This document shows, piece after piece, positions 53,191 to 61,742 of a stretch of 64,000 bases of DNA. A model generated the notes under the pieces. That model made no database searches. It was not told where the DNA came from and was given only the letters and a program-made list of their open reading frames with translations. The stretch is from positions 1-64,000 of the forward strand of contig JAJFFE010000216.1 of NCBI GenBank assembly GCA_021776775.1, given 5' to 3'. This stretch comes from Planctomycetota bacterium (GTDB lineage Bacteria > Planctomycetota > UBA8108 > UBA1146 > JAJFFE01). A program made the position numbers and the translations under genes. Numbering within the stretch: the stretch's first letter is position 1; each line of letters opens with the position of its first letter.

Positions 53191-54000
53191 TCAGGCTCGG
53201 TACTGCTTGATCACGACCTGATCGTCGACGTAGCTGACGAGTGAAAAACTGACGGTCGGTTCTGGCTGGTACGTCGGTTCTTCCTCAACGGGTGCGGCGG
53301 GGAACTGCACGCAGGGGCTCGCACCTGCCGAATACAACACGCCACTACGAACCACTTGCATCGATCGGTGCACGTGTCCGAAGAAGACCGCGCGCAACCG
53401 CGGTCCGAGTATCTCCAACTCGGCGTGTAGCTCTCTTCCTCGGCGGAGAATCATGGCGGGTCGATGCCACGGAGAGTCGAGGTCGAGCGGCGGAAAGTGC
53501 ACGAACAGCGTGACTGAGTCGGCGGTATCAAACGACGCGCGTAACACCTCTAGCTGCTCATCGGAAACGCGTCCGCGAATGTCCTCGTCGGGCACGCCCT
53601 GGTCCGCGTCACCATCTCGGGCATCGAGCGCCACGAACAGGTGCCCATTCGTCTCGAAGCGAAACGACCAGAGGGCCGGGTTCGGATCGATCGACACGGA
53701 TTCGGCCGCGGGCAGTAGTTCTCGCATGAGTTGGGCGTCGTCGTGATTCCCCGGCAAGAAGTGCACGGGACAACCGAGGTCGCGGAAAAGACGGGCCGCT
53801 ACTTCGTAGTGTTGACGTTGCGGAGTGTCCGTAGCGACGTCGCCGGTGTGGATCACGAAGTCAGGCTCGAACGGCAATGAACGAATCGTCGCCAGGAGGC
53901 GTTCGGTCCTCGGCGCCGTCGCCACGCCAAACAGTTCGTAATCACGCCCTCCGATGTGGGTGTCCGTGATGTGAATGAAACGAACCGGCTCGGCGGCCAT
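53191..54000 (-). CDS. Class III cyclic nucleotide phosphodiesterase-like metallophosphoesterase
   Basis: A 269-residue calcineurin-like phosphoesterase of the CpdA type. Metal-binding motifs are complete: ITDTHIGG, HTGDVATD, LPGNHDD, FVHFPP and FFGHVHRSM. CpdA-like enzymes hydrolyse 3',5'-cAMP; broader specificity is possible. The ATG at 54000 overlaps the stop of the FUN14 gene (TAATG). As the last gene of a five-gene unit with a cyclic-nucleotide-binding protein and a second phosphodiesterase-like gene, a role in cyclic nucleotide turnover is well supported by context. Confidence 0.88.
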   Translation of the reverse strand: MAAEPVRFIHITDTHIGGRDYELFGVATAPRTERLLATIRSLPFEPDFVIHTGDVATDTPQRQHYEVAARLFRDLGCPVHFLPGNHDDAQLMRELLPAAESVSIDPNPALWSFRFETNGHLFVALDARDGDADQGVPDEDIRGRVSDEQLEVLRASFDTADSVTLFVHFPPLDLDSPWHRPAMILRRGRELHAELEILGPRLRAVFFGHVHRSMQVVRSGVLYSAGASPCVQFPAAPVEEEPTYQPEPTVSFSLVSYVDDQVVIKQYRA

Positions 54001-54755
54001 TACTTTCGTCGCAGCCCGGTGAACAGACCGAGTGCCGTGAGCCCCGTCGCTGGCAAGCGCCCGAGCAAGAACGACTTGATCGACTTGAAGTCCGGTCCGA
54101 GGCTATCGACCCAGATGTCGAACTGATCACCCATGACAGTCCAATGGACTTCGACCCATCCCATCGACGCCATCACGACGATGATCAGCAGATTGAATCC
54201 GACGACCAAGGCGGCGAGTCGCAGTAGCGTTCGGATAGCAAACCCGACACAGAACCCAATGAAGAAGCCGAAGCCTCCTTTTAGGAACGCGGGCGACCAG
54301 GCCGAGTCATTCGACTCGTCGTCGAGCACGCTGTCGGCAACGGTCGGCTCGACTCGCGGGAGTTCATCACCTGGTGTGGAGTCTGGAACGCCGATCGGTG
54401 GATCGGGACTGACGATCGGACCGTCGAGCGTGATCCCGGGGGGCAGCGTGTCTCCCAGGCCGAGCGGGGTGCCGCCAAGCCCCGACTTCGCTCTGCCGAT
54501 GCCGTCACCGGAAACCGACGACGGATCGCCTGGTCCGGCGTCACCGATCCCGGTCTCTGAGTCGCGGCCTTCTGAACGCCTCGACTTGGACTCACCGTTC
54601 TTCGCGAGTCCCGAATCGCCTTCGACCAGACGCAAGCCGCCACCGACGACCATGAGAACGGTGGCCACGACTAGCAGGCCGATCTTCCAGGGTCGAAACG
54701 CGTACCCCTGGACCCCGGTCTTCACGTACTCCTTGAGGAGCGCAACGTTCTCCAT
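54000..54755 (-). CDS. FUN14-like membrane protein
   Basis: A 251-residue membrane protein. One N-terminal helix (IGLLVVATVLMVVGGGL), a low-complexity outer loop rich in G, P, S and D (about 45-145), and a C-terminal FUN14-like region: KGGFGFFIGFCVGFAIRTLL, RLAALVVGFNLLIIVVMASM, and a final short helix with a basic end LFTGLRRK. The glycine-spaced helices GxxxGFxxGFA are the family mark. FUN14 proteins in eukaryotes are mitophagy receptors; the bacterial role is unknown. ATG 54755 has AAGGA 7 nt upstream. It is linked to apaH (11 bp) and to the cpdA-like gene (overlap). Confidence 0.75.
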   Translation of the reverse strand: MENVALLKEYVKTGVQGYAFRPWKIGLLVVATVLMVVGGGLRLVEGDSGLAKNGESKSRRSEGRDSETGIGDAGPGDPSSVSGDGIGRAKSGLGGTPLGLGDTLPPGITLDGPIVSPDPPIGVPDSTPGDELPRVEPTVADSVLDDESNDSAWSPAFLKGGFGFFIGFCVGFAIRTLLRLAALVVGFNLLIIVVMASMGWVEVHWTVMGDQFDIWVDSLGPDFKSIKSFLLGRLPATGLTALGLFTGLRRK

Positions 54756-54766
54756 GCTTGATCCTT

Positions 54767-55570
54767 CTACTCGTTGTCGATCCGAGAAACCTGAACGACG
54801 TGACCGTCTTCGAGTCGCAGCGCCGTCAATTGACCACCCCACACGCAACCTGAATCCAGTCCGGTGCAACCTGCTCCCCGGTAGAACCCCAACGCCGCCC
54901 AGTGGCCGAACACAAGGCGCTCGCTCTCAGCAGTGGGCCGCAACTCGAACCACGGCGTGCAACCGTCCGGAGCATCCGCGGGCGGGCCCGTGTAGTGGGC
55001 ACACAATTGGCCATCTTCCGAACACGTGCGAATCGAAACCAGGGCCCTCAGCGCAGACTGTAGTTGGACGTCGTGATCCGCGGCCGCCGCAAAGTAATCG
55101 CGCCCCGGTGCGTAGACGGAAGTCAGCAATTCAGCCGGATCTCGGCGAAGCTGCTCGCTGATTTTTTCGCCCCACGAGGCACTCTCGTCGACGCTCCACT
55201 GAGGAAGGATACCCGCGTGCACGAGACACGCCTCCCCTTCTCGGTGAATCAAAGGCTGCCGGAGGAACCACTCGACCAAGTCCGCCACGTCCGCGTGCTC
55301 GAGTACGTCGCCGAACGAATCTCTCCGCCTCTTCTTTCGCAGACCCAAGTAGCAAGAGACGAGATGAAGATCGTGGTTACCGAGAACCGTCACCACGTGA
55401 TCCGCGTTCTGTCGCGCCCACTCAACGACTTCCAGCGAACGAGGTCCGCGATTGACGAGGTCACCCGTCAACCAAAGCGTGTCTCGACTACGGGAGTATT
55501 CGATGTCTTCGAGCAGTCGCTCGAGTGTCGCGAAGCAGCCATGGATATCCCCGATGACATACGTCGACAT
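54767..55570 (-). CDS. apaH: Symmetrical diadenosine tetraphosphatase
   Basis: A 267-residue ApaH-type phosphoesterase: GDIHGC at residue 7, GDLVNRGPRSLEVV, TVLGNHDLHL, LVHAGILPQW and a late FGHWAALG. It cleaves Ap4A to two ADP (and can remove NpN caps from RNA). The start ATG overlaps the stop of the MBL-fold gene (TAATG), so it is translationally coupled. Its company is unusual: elsewhere apaH is often next to rsmA/pdxA, here it lies within a cyclic nucleotide gene set. Confidence 0.93.
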   Translation of the reverse strand: MSTYVIGDIHGCFATLERLLEDIEYSRSRDTLWLTGDLVNRGPRSLEVVEWARQNADHVVTVLGNHDLHLVSCYLGLRKKRRRDSFGDVLEHADVADLVEWFLRQPLIHREGEACLVHAGILPQWSVDESASWGEKISEQLRRDPAELLTSVYAPGRDYFAAAADHDVQLQSALRALVSIRTCSEDGQLCAHYTGPPADAPDGCTPWFELRPTAESERLVFGHWAALGFYRGAGCTGLDSGCVWGGQLTALRLEDGHVVQVSRIDNE

Positions 55571-56364
55571 TACTGGGGACGGAACTCGTACACCCGACCC
55601 GGATCGCCGATCTCGAGTTGGTCGAGCCCTTGAGCTTCCAACTCCTCGACCACGGTCGCCCGCGATCCCGGCTTGATATGCATCGCGATGTTTCGAACCG
55701 GACGCCCGAGCTTACGAATCTCCGTCGCGTACATCGCGGGAGTCAGATGGAGCGCCTCTTCGGCTAGCCACTCGAGCGAAGCAGGGAAGGAGCACTCGAG
55801 AAACACCGCCGACAGATGGGGTCGCTTGGCAGCTTCGGCCCAGATCAAATCGGTGGGTGCGGTATCCGAGGCGATCACGATCGCCGTGTGTTCGTCCTCG
55901 ACGATAAACCCGAACGTTTCGACGACATGATCCACGGCGATGGGCGTCACGCGCAGGTTCCCGCCGACGTCTATCGCCTCGCCTGACGAAACAACTCTCG
56001 TGCGGAGAAACGGAGGGAATTTCTTGGACAGCCCGATGAAGTCAGGCCAAATGCGATCGTTGAAGACGTCTCGCTGAAGACACTCGAGGACGCTCTCAGA
56101 TGCGTACACGGCTACCGCATCGTCGTTCGGCTCGTACACGTTTTCGAGGAACATCGGTAACGAGGCGATGTGGTCGATGTGGCTATGCGACACGAAAAGG
56201 TGCTCGACCGGTTGCTGAACCACCAGTGGCGCGAATCCGATCGATCCTGCGTCGATGGCAATACGGCCGTCGATGAGGAACGTCGTGAGGAACTGTGGCT
56301 CCTCACCTATTGCCTTGTCGTCACCGGCGGCCCGAATCGTGGACGGAAGCAGCTGTACTAGCAC
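55570..56364 (-). CDS. Metallo-beta-lactamase-fold, class II cyclic nucleotide phosphodiesterase-like protein
   Basis: A 264-residue MBL-fold hydrolase. The HxHxDH motif is HSHIDHIASLPMF near residue 59, preceded by the IDGRIAIDAGSIG strand pair; IASDTAPTD supplies a metal Asp and MHIKPG a late His. The overall order is like class II 3',5'-cyclic nucleotide phosphodiesterases (CpdP/PDE1 type) more than lactonases or RNase Z. GTG 56364 with a weak AGGCG. It follows the cyclic-nucleotide-binding gene after 69 bp and overlaps apaH by one base. Confidence 0.83.
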   Translation of the reverse strand: MLVQLLPSTIRAAGDDKAIGEEPQFLTTFLIDGRIAIDAGSIGFAPLVVQQPVEHLFVSHSHIDHIASLPMFLENVYEPNDDAVAVYASESVLECLQRDVFNDRIWPDFIGLSKKFPPFLRTRVVSSGEAIDVGGNLRVTPIAVDHVVETFGFIVEDEHTAIVIASDTAPTDLIWAEAAKRPHLSAVFLECSFPASLEWLAEEALHLTPAMYATEIRKLGRPVRNIAMHIKPGSRATVVEELEAQGLDQLEIGDPGRVYEFRPQ

Positions 56365-56433
56365 GTAACGCCTAACCCCTGGACGGGATCGTTCCCGTGG
56401 TCGGCAGAGTCGTCGTTCGAATTCGCAGCGGGA

Positions 56434-56871
56434 TCAGGAGACGCGCCGCTCGTCGGCACGAGCCAAACGCCGAGCAAGAATGCGGCACATGTTGAGGACA
56501 ACTTTATAGGCGGTGATATCACCGGACTCGAGTTGAGTCTTGAATTTGTCCTTGGGGATCTTCTTCAATCGCCCAGCTTCGACGCAGATGACCGAAGCGC
56601 TACGCTCATCTTCCGCGATCAGCGACATCTCACCGAAGTACGACAAGTCTTCGAGGCGAGCGAGAACTTCAGAGTTCTTCCCGCTCTTCAAGACTTCGAA
56701 TTTGCCAGCACCGATGATATAGAAACCGTCCCCTGCGTCACCCTGACGCACGATTTCGTCACCTTCTTTTGCGGCGACGTCCTCCGCGATGCGAAGGAGG
56801 TCTGCGACCTCGGTGTGCTTCAACCCTTCAAAAAGGGGCACAGTGCCGAATCGCTCGATATCTACGCTCAT
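56434..56871 (-). CDS. Stand-alone cyclic nucleotide-binding domain protein
   Basis: A 145-residue protein formed of one CNB domain: PLFEGLKHTEVADLLRIAED, GDEIVRQGDAGDGFYIIGAG and the phosphate-binding cassette FGEMSLIAEDERSASV with conserved Glu and Arg. No DNA-binding helix-turn-helix is attached, so it is not a CRP-type regulator; it probably acts by binding a partner. ATG 56871 with GGAGG 8 nt upstream is preferred over longer readings starting at 56934. It heads the run of five minus-strand genes that end at 53191. Confidence 0.9.
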   Translation of the reverse strand: MSVDIERFGTVPLFEGLKHTEVADLLRIAEDVAAKEGDEIVRQGDAGDGFYIIGAGKFEVLKSGKNSEVLARLEDLSYFGEMSLIAEDERSASVICVEAGRLKKIPKDKFKTQLESGDITAYKVVLNMCRILARRLARADERRVS

Positions 56872-57188
56872 CCCCAATACCTCCGCATCCCCACTCTGCA
56901 TCACCAAAACATCTGGCTCAGTGCTTCTCGACAAGCAGGCATTCTAGCCCGGATCATTCCTGAAGGGTAGACCGTTGGGGCAACGAGCGGGGTGCGAAAC
57001 GGTCAGGCGGGGCGGCGAGGCGGACCGTCGCACCCCTATTGGTCACCACCTCCGGGTCACGGTCCGCGAACGGTTCGGTCGGGTCCGTCGTCGAGAAGCT
57101 GCCGTCGATCTCCCTGGTCGGGTCGGTCGCCGGGCACTAACCTACGGCTACTCCGCAACCCCGTTTCTCACCTCAGCTGGAGGATCCT
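56872..57188. other. Divergent intergenic region without a recognised gene
   Basis: Separates the cyclic-nucleotide operon from the Lon-like gene and should hold both promoters. I see only GC-rich sequence with short imperfect repeats of CGGTCCG-like words; no RNA gene. Confidence 0.5.
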
Positions 57189-59615
57189 GTGATCAACCCA
57201 CTTCCGGTCGAAGCTCTCCGATGGACTTGTGATCCGAATAGTTTGGCGTTCGCGTCGACCGACGAAGTCGAACCCAGCGCGGGCATCTTTGGCCAATCGT
57301 CGGCGCTCGACGCCCTGCGGTTCGGACTCGAGTGCAGCGCGGTAGGTCAAAACGTGTTCGTTCGGGGGCTACGGGGCAGCGGTCGATTGACCATGGTGCG
57401 TCGACTCTTGGCAGAGCTGAACCCGGTGTGCAAGATCAAGAAGGACCGCTGCTATGTGCAGAACTTCTCGCAACCGGACCGACCCCGACTCGTCACCCTT
57501 CCCCCGACGACCGCTCGACCGTTTCGACGACAAGTGCGCGAACTCGCCGAGTTCGTAGCCACCGGCCTCGGACCCGCCATGAACGACGACTCGATGCGCG
57601 AAAGTCGTCGCACCATGGAGTCGCAGATTCAAGAACAAGCCAACGCGATCTCCGCGCCGATGGAGAAGGAACTCGCGGACGCGGGCCTGGCCTTGGTTTC
57701 AATGCAGGCGAACAACGTCACGCAGACCGCGATATTTCCGCTCGTGGAAGGAAAACCGGTTGCCCCGGAACAGCTCGAGGCGCTCGTGGAGCAAGGCGCG
57801 GCGCCCGCCGAACTGCTCGAGCAATTCAACGCACAAGTGACGTCGTTCAAGGAGCGCCTCGAAACGACGACGGAGGCCGTGAGCGAGGTATTCCAAAAGG
57901 GTGCAGCTCGAGTGCAGGAGCTCGTCGAAAGTACCGCCCGTCGGCTGCTTCGCCAAGCGGCAAGCTCTGTTCGCACGGCACACGACACGCCCGAGGTTCA
58001 CCGCTTCTTGGACGAGCTCGTCGACGATGTTATCGATCACTTGGGGCAGCCAGAAGCACTCGGCGACCCGCGTCGACGCTACCGAGTCAACGCCTTGATC
58101 GACCACGAACCCGGGGACGGCTGTCCGTCGATCATCGAAAACGCGCCCAATCTGGCCAACTTGCTCGGCACCGTCGAACCAGAAGTCGACCCTCAGGGAT
58201 CGTCGGGCCTCGAATCCAATCGGATCAGCGCGGGGTCACTTCTGCGCGCCGACGGTGGGTACTTGATCATAGACGCGACCGATCTTCTCTCCGAGTCCGG
58301 GTCGTGGAAGATGCTGCTACGCACCCTGCGAACCGGAACGCTGGAGATCATCCCGCCCGAACTTGGATGGCCGTTCAGAACTCCTGCGGTCAAGCCAGAG
58401 CCCATTCCGATTTCGGTTCGGGTGATCTTGCTCGGTGACAGCGGCATCTATCACGGACTCGACCAAAGCAATCCCGATTTTGCGGACTTGTTCAAGGTGC
58501 TCGCCGACTTCGACCAGGTCATCCCTAGAGACGAGAGCGCCGCCGAACTGTACGCAGGCGCGCTCAGTCGAATCGCCAAAGAAGAGGGGCTTCCCGCGTT
58601 CGACCGAACCGCGATCGCCGCCCTCGTCGAACACGGATCGCGTATCGCGGCACGATCGAACAAGCTCACCGCCCGATTCGGCCGAGTGGCGGACATCGCG
58701 AGGGAAGCGGCGTTCCTCTCAGGCAAGGGTGGCGAGCCCCAAGTGGCCGACACCCAAGTAGCCGACACCCAAGTCACTGGCGACAACGTTCGTCTCGCAG
58801 TTCGCCGCACCAAGGAGCGCGCAAATCTCCCGTCGCGCCGGTTCCAGGAGTTCCTCGCCAACGGCACGATCACGGTCGAGACTGCCGGCGAAGTGATTGG
58901 CCAAATCAACGGAATGGCCGTGATCAACGCCGGGCCTCTGACCTACGGTTTTCCGGCTAGGATCACGGCGACCATCGGTGCCGGCAGTGCGGGGATCATA
59001 GACATCGAGTCCAGTGCGTCGATGTCGGGTTCGATTCACACGAAAGGGTTCCACATCCTCGGTGGGCTTCTCCGACACCTGCTGCCCACCGATCACCCGC
59101 TCGCGTTCAGCGCTTCTTTGACCTTCGAGCAAAGCTACGGCGGCATCGACGGGGACTCCGCGTCGGGCGCCGAGATCTGCTGCCTACTCAGCGCGCTGAC
59201 CGGAATCCCCATCAAGCAGGGCCTCGCCATGACGGGAGCCATCGATCAGCACGGACGCATCCAGGCGATCGGCGGTGTGAATGAGAAGCTAGAGGGGTTC
59301 TTCGACACGTGTCAGAGTGCCGGGCTCACCGGCGAACAAGGCGCGTTGATCCCCCGAGCGAACGCCGGAGACTTGATGCTCCGGGACGACGTCGTGGACG
59401 CGTGTCGAAACGGCAAGTTCCGAGTGTTTGCGGTAAGCACCGTCCAGGAGGCGCTGGAGATCCTGACCGGCGTCGAGGCGGGCGAATGGGAAAATGACGC
59501 TTACCCAGACAACACCGTGCTGCACAAGGCGCTCAAGCGAGCGCACGAATTCTGGCTGAAGAGCGTTCAGGCGCCAGCGGTTCGAATGCAGCGGCGTCGC
59601 GACGAAGACGGGTAG
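57189..59615 (+). CDS. Lon-like ATP-dependent protease (AAA plus Lon proteolytic domain)
   Basis: An 808-residue protein of the Lon-related AAA type. The N-terminal ATPase-like region starts GIFGQSSALDALRFGLECSA; its P-loop reads GLRGSGRLT, with Arg in the usual Lys position. A coiled helical insert (about 110-290) follows, then sensor-like parts (ISAGSLLRADGGYLIIDATD). The protease domain has the catalytic Ser in DGDSASGAE (about 657) and Lys in GGVNEKLEGFF (about 699), both present. A small tandem repeat encodes QVADTQVADTQV near residue 520. GTG 57189 has GGAGG 5 nt upstream. Likely a cytoplasmic quality-control protease; ATP use needs testing. Confidence 0.9.
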   Translation: MINPLPVEALRWTCDPNSLAFASTDEVEPSAGIFGQSSALDALRFGLECSAVGQNVFVRGLRGSGRLTMVRRLLAELNPVCKIKKDRCYVQNFSQPDRPRLVTLPPTTARPFRRQVRELAEFVATGLGPAMNDDSMRESRRTMESQIQEQANAISAPMEKELADAGLALVSMQANNVTQTAIFPLVEGKPVAPEQLEALVEQGAAPAELLEQFNAQVTSFKERLETTTEAVSEVFQKGAARVQELVESTARRLLRQAASSVRTAHDTPEVHRFLDELVDDVIDHLGQPEALGDPRRRYRVNALIDHEPGDGCPSIIENAPNLANLLGTVEPEVDPQGSSGLESNRISAGSLLRADGGYLIIDATDLLSESGSWKMLLRTLRTGTLEIIPPELGWPFRTPAVKPEPIPISVRVILLGDSGIYHGLDQSNPDFADLFKVLADFDQVIPRDESAAELYAGALSRIAKEEGLPAFDRTAIAALVEHGSRIAARSNKLTARFGRVADIAREAAFLSGKGGEPQVADTQVADTQVTGDNVRLAVRRTKERANLPSRRFQEFLANGTITVETAGEVIGQINGMAVINAGPLTYGFPARITATIGAGSAGIIDIESSASMSGSIHTKGFHILGGLLRHLLPTDHPLAFSASLTFEQSYGGIDGDSASGAEICCLLSALTGIPIKQGLAMTGAIDQHGRIQAIGGVNEKLEGFFDTCQSAGLTGEQGALIPRANAGDLMLRDDVVDACRNGKFRVFAVSTVQEALEILTGVEAGEWENDAYPDNTVLHKALKRAHEFWLKSVQAPAVRMQRRRDEDG

Positions 59616-59661
59616 CCAGCGTGAGTGCGTCGGCTGTCGGCTCGTGCCCGAACCACCACAT

Positions 59662-59688
59662 GAAGCGCAGCCAGGCAGGCTGCGCTTC
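59662..59688. terminator. Hairpin at a convergent junction, probable bidirectional terminator
   Basis: Perfect 11-bp stem GAAGCGCAGCC / GGCTGCGCTTC, loop AGGCA, between the Lon-like and S41 genes. It shares the AGCGCAGCC core with hairpins at 18433 and 26082; the flanking T run is weak. Confidence 0.75.
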
Positions 59689-59699
59689 CTGGCCGAGTC

Positions 59700-60893
59700 C
59701 TACTTCCCCTTGATCAGCATGGCGCGGACGTACTCGATCTCATAGTTCTTGCCCTGCGCCAAGACTCGCGGATCAGGTTCGAGTTCGACGTGTGGCTTCA
59801 CACCGTTGTATTCGATCGGTGTTCCGTCGTAGCTTCCGCGCGTGCCTACCGAGTAGCGAATGGTCGCCAGGCCACTTGGAAACGTGAATTCATCTTTGGT
59901 GGAGGACGCCCCGGCGGTGCGTTGTCCATACAGCTTTGCACCGCACTGGTTGACGAGATCGCGGGCAAAGGTCTCTCCAGCGGATACGGTGCCGCTGTCG
60001 ATAATCCCAGCCACGGGCCGCTTCAGTTCACGCAGCAGAGTCTTGGTCGACGAAGCGTAGCCGCCGCCGAGATTCGCTCGAAGGTCGACGATCCACCCTT
60101 TGGCGTTGGGGCTTGCCGCGATTGCATCACGGATCCCGCGCTCCACACTGTCGTCCATCTTCTTGATCCAGAGATAGCCGATATCGCCGGGCAGTGATCC
60201 GTAGAGCATGGATTTGCCGACAACGGTCAACCCATCGGGAAGATGGTAGTTCACGTCCCAACGGCCGAGCTCTCGATTGCAGATCAGCTCGATCGACCGC
60301 TGCTTGCGGCCGTCGCGATAATGCAGCCTGTGCTTCGCGCCCCGCTTCCCGGAGAGGGCGTAGCGGTACTCCATGAAGCTGGCGCGTTGCGGGCTCGAAA
60401 AACCGCCCCCCCGTTTCCAGAGCTCGGCCGCGCGACGATCGAGAGTCTTTCGAGCCGACTTGCCATCGATCTTGGTGATGATGGTGCCGGGGGGCAGCGC
60501 CTGCGCCAGGTTCTTCTCGGAGCTCATGACGACCACGGTGCCTTTGATTCCCGGCAGGAGTCGAAGGCCGGCGAATAGCTCGGGCTCGCTGCTCGGGGGG
60601 TCGACCCGGCGCTTGACGAACTTCATGTGCCCGTCCCGAAGGCATCGCATGGCGTCGACGACGATGCCCATGAATTCGGAGTCCGATTGGCAACGAGCCG
60701 CGCGTTTGGCCAACGTCTTCTTCGTCTTCTCCCAATCCGAACGGATCTTCTTCGCGTCGAAGAATGGGTACTTCTCGTCCATCGTTTTGAAGAAGGCGGA
60801 GAGATCAGCCAGATAGTCGGCCGCGGATTCCGGCGGTGCCGGCGCGGTAGCAACCGACGCAGCCAAGACAACGGTGACCAACAACGACAACAT
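59700..60893 (-). CDS. Secreted S41 family (C-terminal processing-like) peptidase
   Basis: A 397-residue exported protein (signal peptide LLVTVVLAASVATA). The helical N-terminal part (ADYLADLSAFFKTMDEKYPF, CLRDGHMKF) is followed by a PDZ-like stretch (ALPPGTIITKIDGKSARKTL) and the S41 core: GYLWIKKMDD, GWIVDLRANLGGGY and the nucleophile region DSGTVSAGETFARDL (Ser about 305), with a Lys about 25 residues on. It should cleave proteins in the periplasm. ATG 60893 has a good GAGGAGG. No substrate is suggested by neighbours. Confidence 0.9.
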   Translation of the reverse strand: MLSLLVTVVLAASVATAPAPPESAADYLADLSAFFKTMDEKYPFFDAKKIRSDWEKTKKTLAKRAARCQSDSEFMGIVVDAMRCLRDGHMKFVKRRVDPPSSEPELFAGLRLLPGIKGTVVVMSSEKNLAQALPPGTIITKIDGKSARKTLDRRAAELWKRGGGFSSPQRASFMEYRYALSGKRGAKHRLHYRDGRKQRSIELICNRELGRWDVNYHLPDGLTVVGKSMLYGSLPGDIGYLWIKKMDDSVERGIRDAIAASPNAKGWIVDLRANLGGGYASSTKTLLRELKRPVAGIIDSGTVSAGETFARDLVNQCGAKLYGQRTAGASSTKDEFTFPSGLATIRYSVGTRGSYDGTPIEYNGVKPHVELEPDPRVLAQGKNYEIEYVRAMLIKGK

Positions 60894-61199
60894 AGGAGTC
60901 CTCCTCGCCGAGACATTAGCCGGACTAGAGGCCCGGCCGAAAAGTCAGAGGCACGGTGCGCGGCGGTCTTCGACGGAATCTCACCATTCGTAATCCTCAA
61001 CGAATCCACCAATTCGCCTGCGAATTCCGAACAGCAATCTTCCGCCGAACTCCAACACTCACCGCACCTGCACTTTCCGGCCGCACCTCTAGTGCCTACA
61101 TCGTCGCCGGGAGTCGCGACCGCGGCAAGGTGCTTCGCGAGAGGGGAGGCCGGCCCGAGGCGTGGGTCGGACAGCGCGCGGGCCGAGCACACTAGGCAG
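60894..61199. other. Upstream region of the S41 gene, no gene recognised
   Basis: Long open frames cross this stretch on both strands but have no ribosome-binding site and compositions typical of shadow frames. It probably holds only the S41 promoter. Confidence 0.5.
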
Positions 61200-61238
61200 A
61201 AAAAAAGGAACCCTGAGGTCAAGTAACCTCAGGGTTCC
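61200..61238 (-). terminator. Strong Rho-independent terminator on the minus strand
   Basis: Perfect 13-bp stem GGAACCCTGAGGT / ACCTCAGGGTTCC, loop of six, with a run of seven T on the minus strand. The nearest protein gene upstream on that strand ends 500 bp away (61743), which suggests another transcript ends here. Confidence 0.93.
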
Positions 61239-61437
61239 AATCTACGGGGATGGCGGGCCGAAGCCTTCACCCCGTCGGGTGGTCAGCTGCCGAATCGAAT
61301 CGATTCAGCGAGCACGTCGAAACGAATCTCGACGCCCGACTGCACATCCGATGCTCTCGCATCGAACGGCGATCTCTTCGATCAGCTTTTCAGCCCCCTC
61401 GTAGAGTCACTGTCAAAATGCACTTAGACCACCTCCT
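61239..61437 (-). ncRNA. Candidate structured RNA or leader with an orphan Shine-Dalgarno site
   Basis: Between an AAAGGAGG at the right end and the terminator at 61200 the minus strand shows local hairpins, including CGATGC-GAGA-GCATCG (GNRA loop) and CGTCGA / TCGACG, but no convincing protein. The AAAGGAGG is followed 8 nt later by GTG 61423 and a 13-codon frame ending at TGA 61382. I recognise no known RNA family. It may be a small RNA, a short peptide gene, or a broken gene. Confidence 0.25.
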
Positions 61438-61687
61438 TTCTTTCGACGCCTCGCTCGCAAGGACCGGCGTCCGTGCGAGCCAACGCCGCTGGGTCGGGTT
61501 GTTACCTCGGCTTCGCGAGCGTGACCACTCGCCGGCCGAGACCTATCACCACCTCAGCGTCCCGAGGGGCACACATGAAGAGGCCTCTAGAGACAATTAT
61601 CGGATCACATCAGGAGCTTGCCAACGGAAAAAAAGAGGCGAAGCACCCGAAACGACACAACCCCGCACAGATTCGGCGCCAACAATT

Positions 61688-61715
61688 ATGACTAGGCTCC
61701 GAGGAACCGAGTCAT
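61688..61715 (-). terminator. Hairpin after the histone gene
   Basis: ATGACT / AGTCAT outer arms and GGCTC / GAACC inner arms (one U-G pair), loop CGAG, about 28 nt after the histone stop codon; only a weak T-rich tail. Confidence 0.5.
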
Positions 61716-61742
61716 GACGGCGTCAGACACCTAAGAACTTGG

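Noticed and set aside
57332..58438. 368-codon open frame inside the Lon-like gene
   Set aside because: Same-strand shadow frame, very Arg-rich, no start signal.
61382..61423. Ribosomal protein S21 gene (rpsU) after the perfect AAAGGAGG
   Set aside because: The in-frame peptide ends after 13 codons, and even a frameshift at the G run gives only a loose S21-like pattern that does not align in spacing.
61278..61433. GGTGGTC / GACCACC pairing that could hide the orphan ribosome-binding site
   Set aside because: Seven-base complementarity over 150 nt is expected by chance in a region this size, so it is not evidence for a riboswitch.
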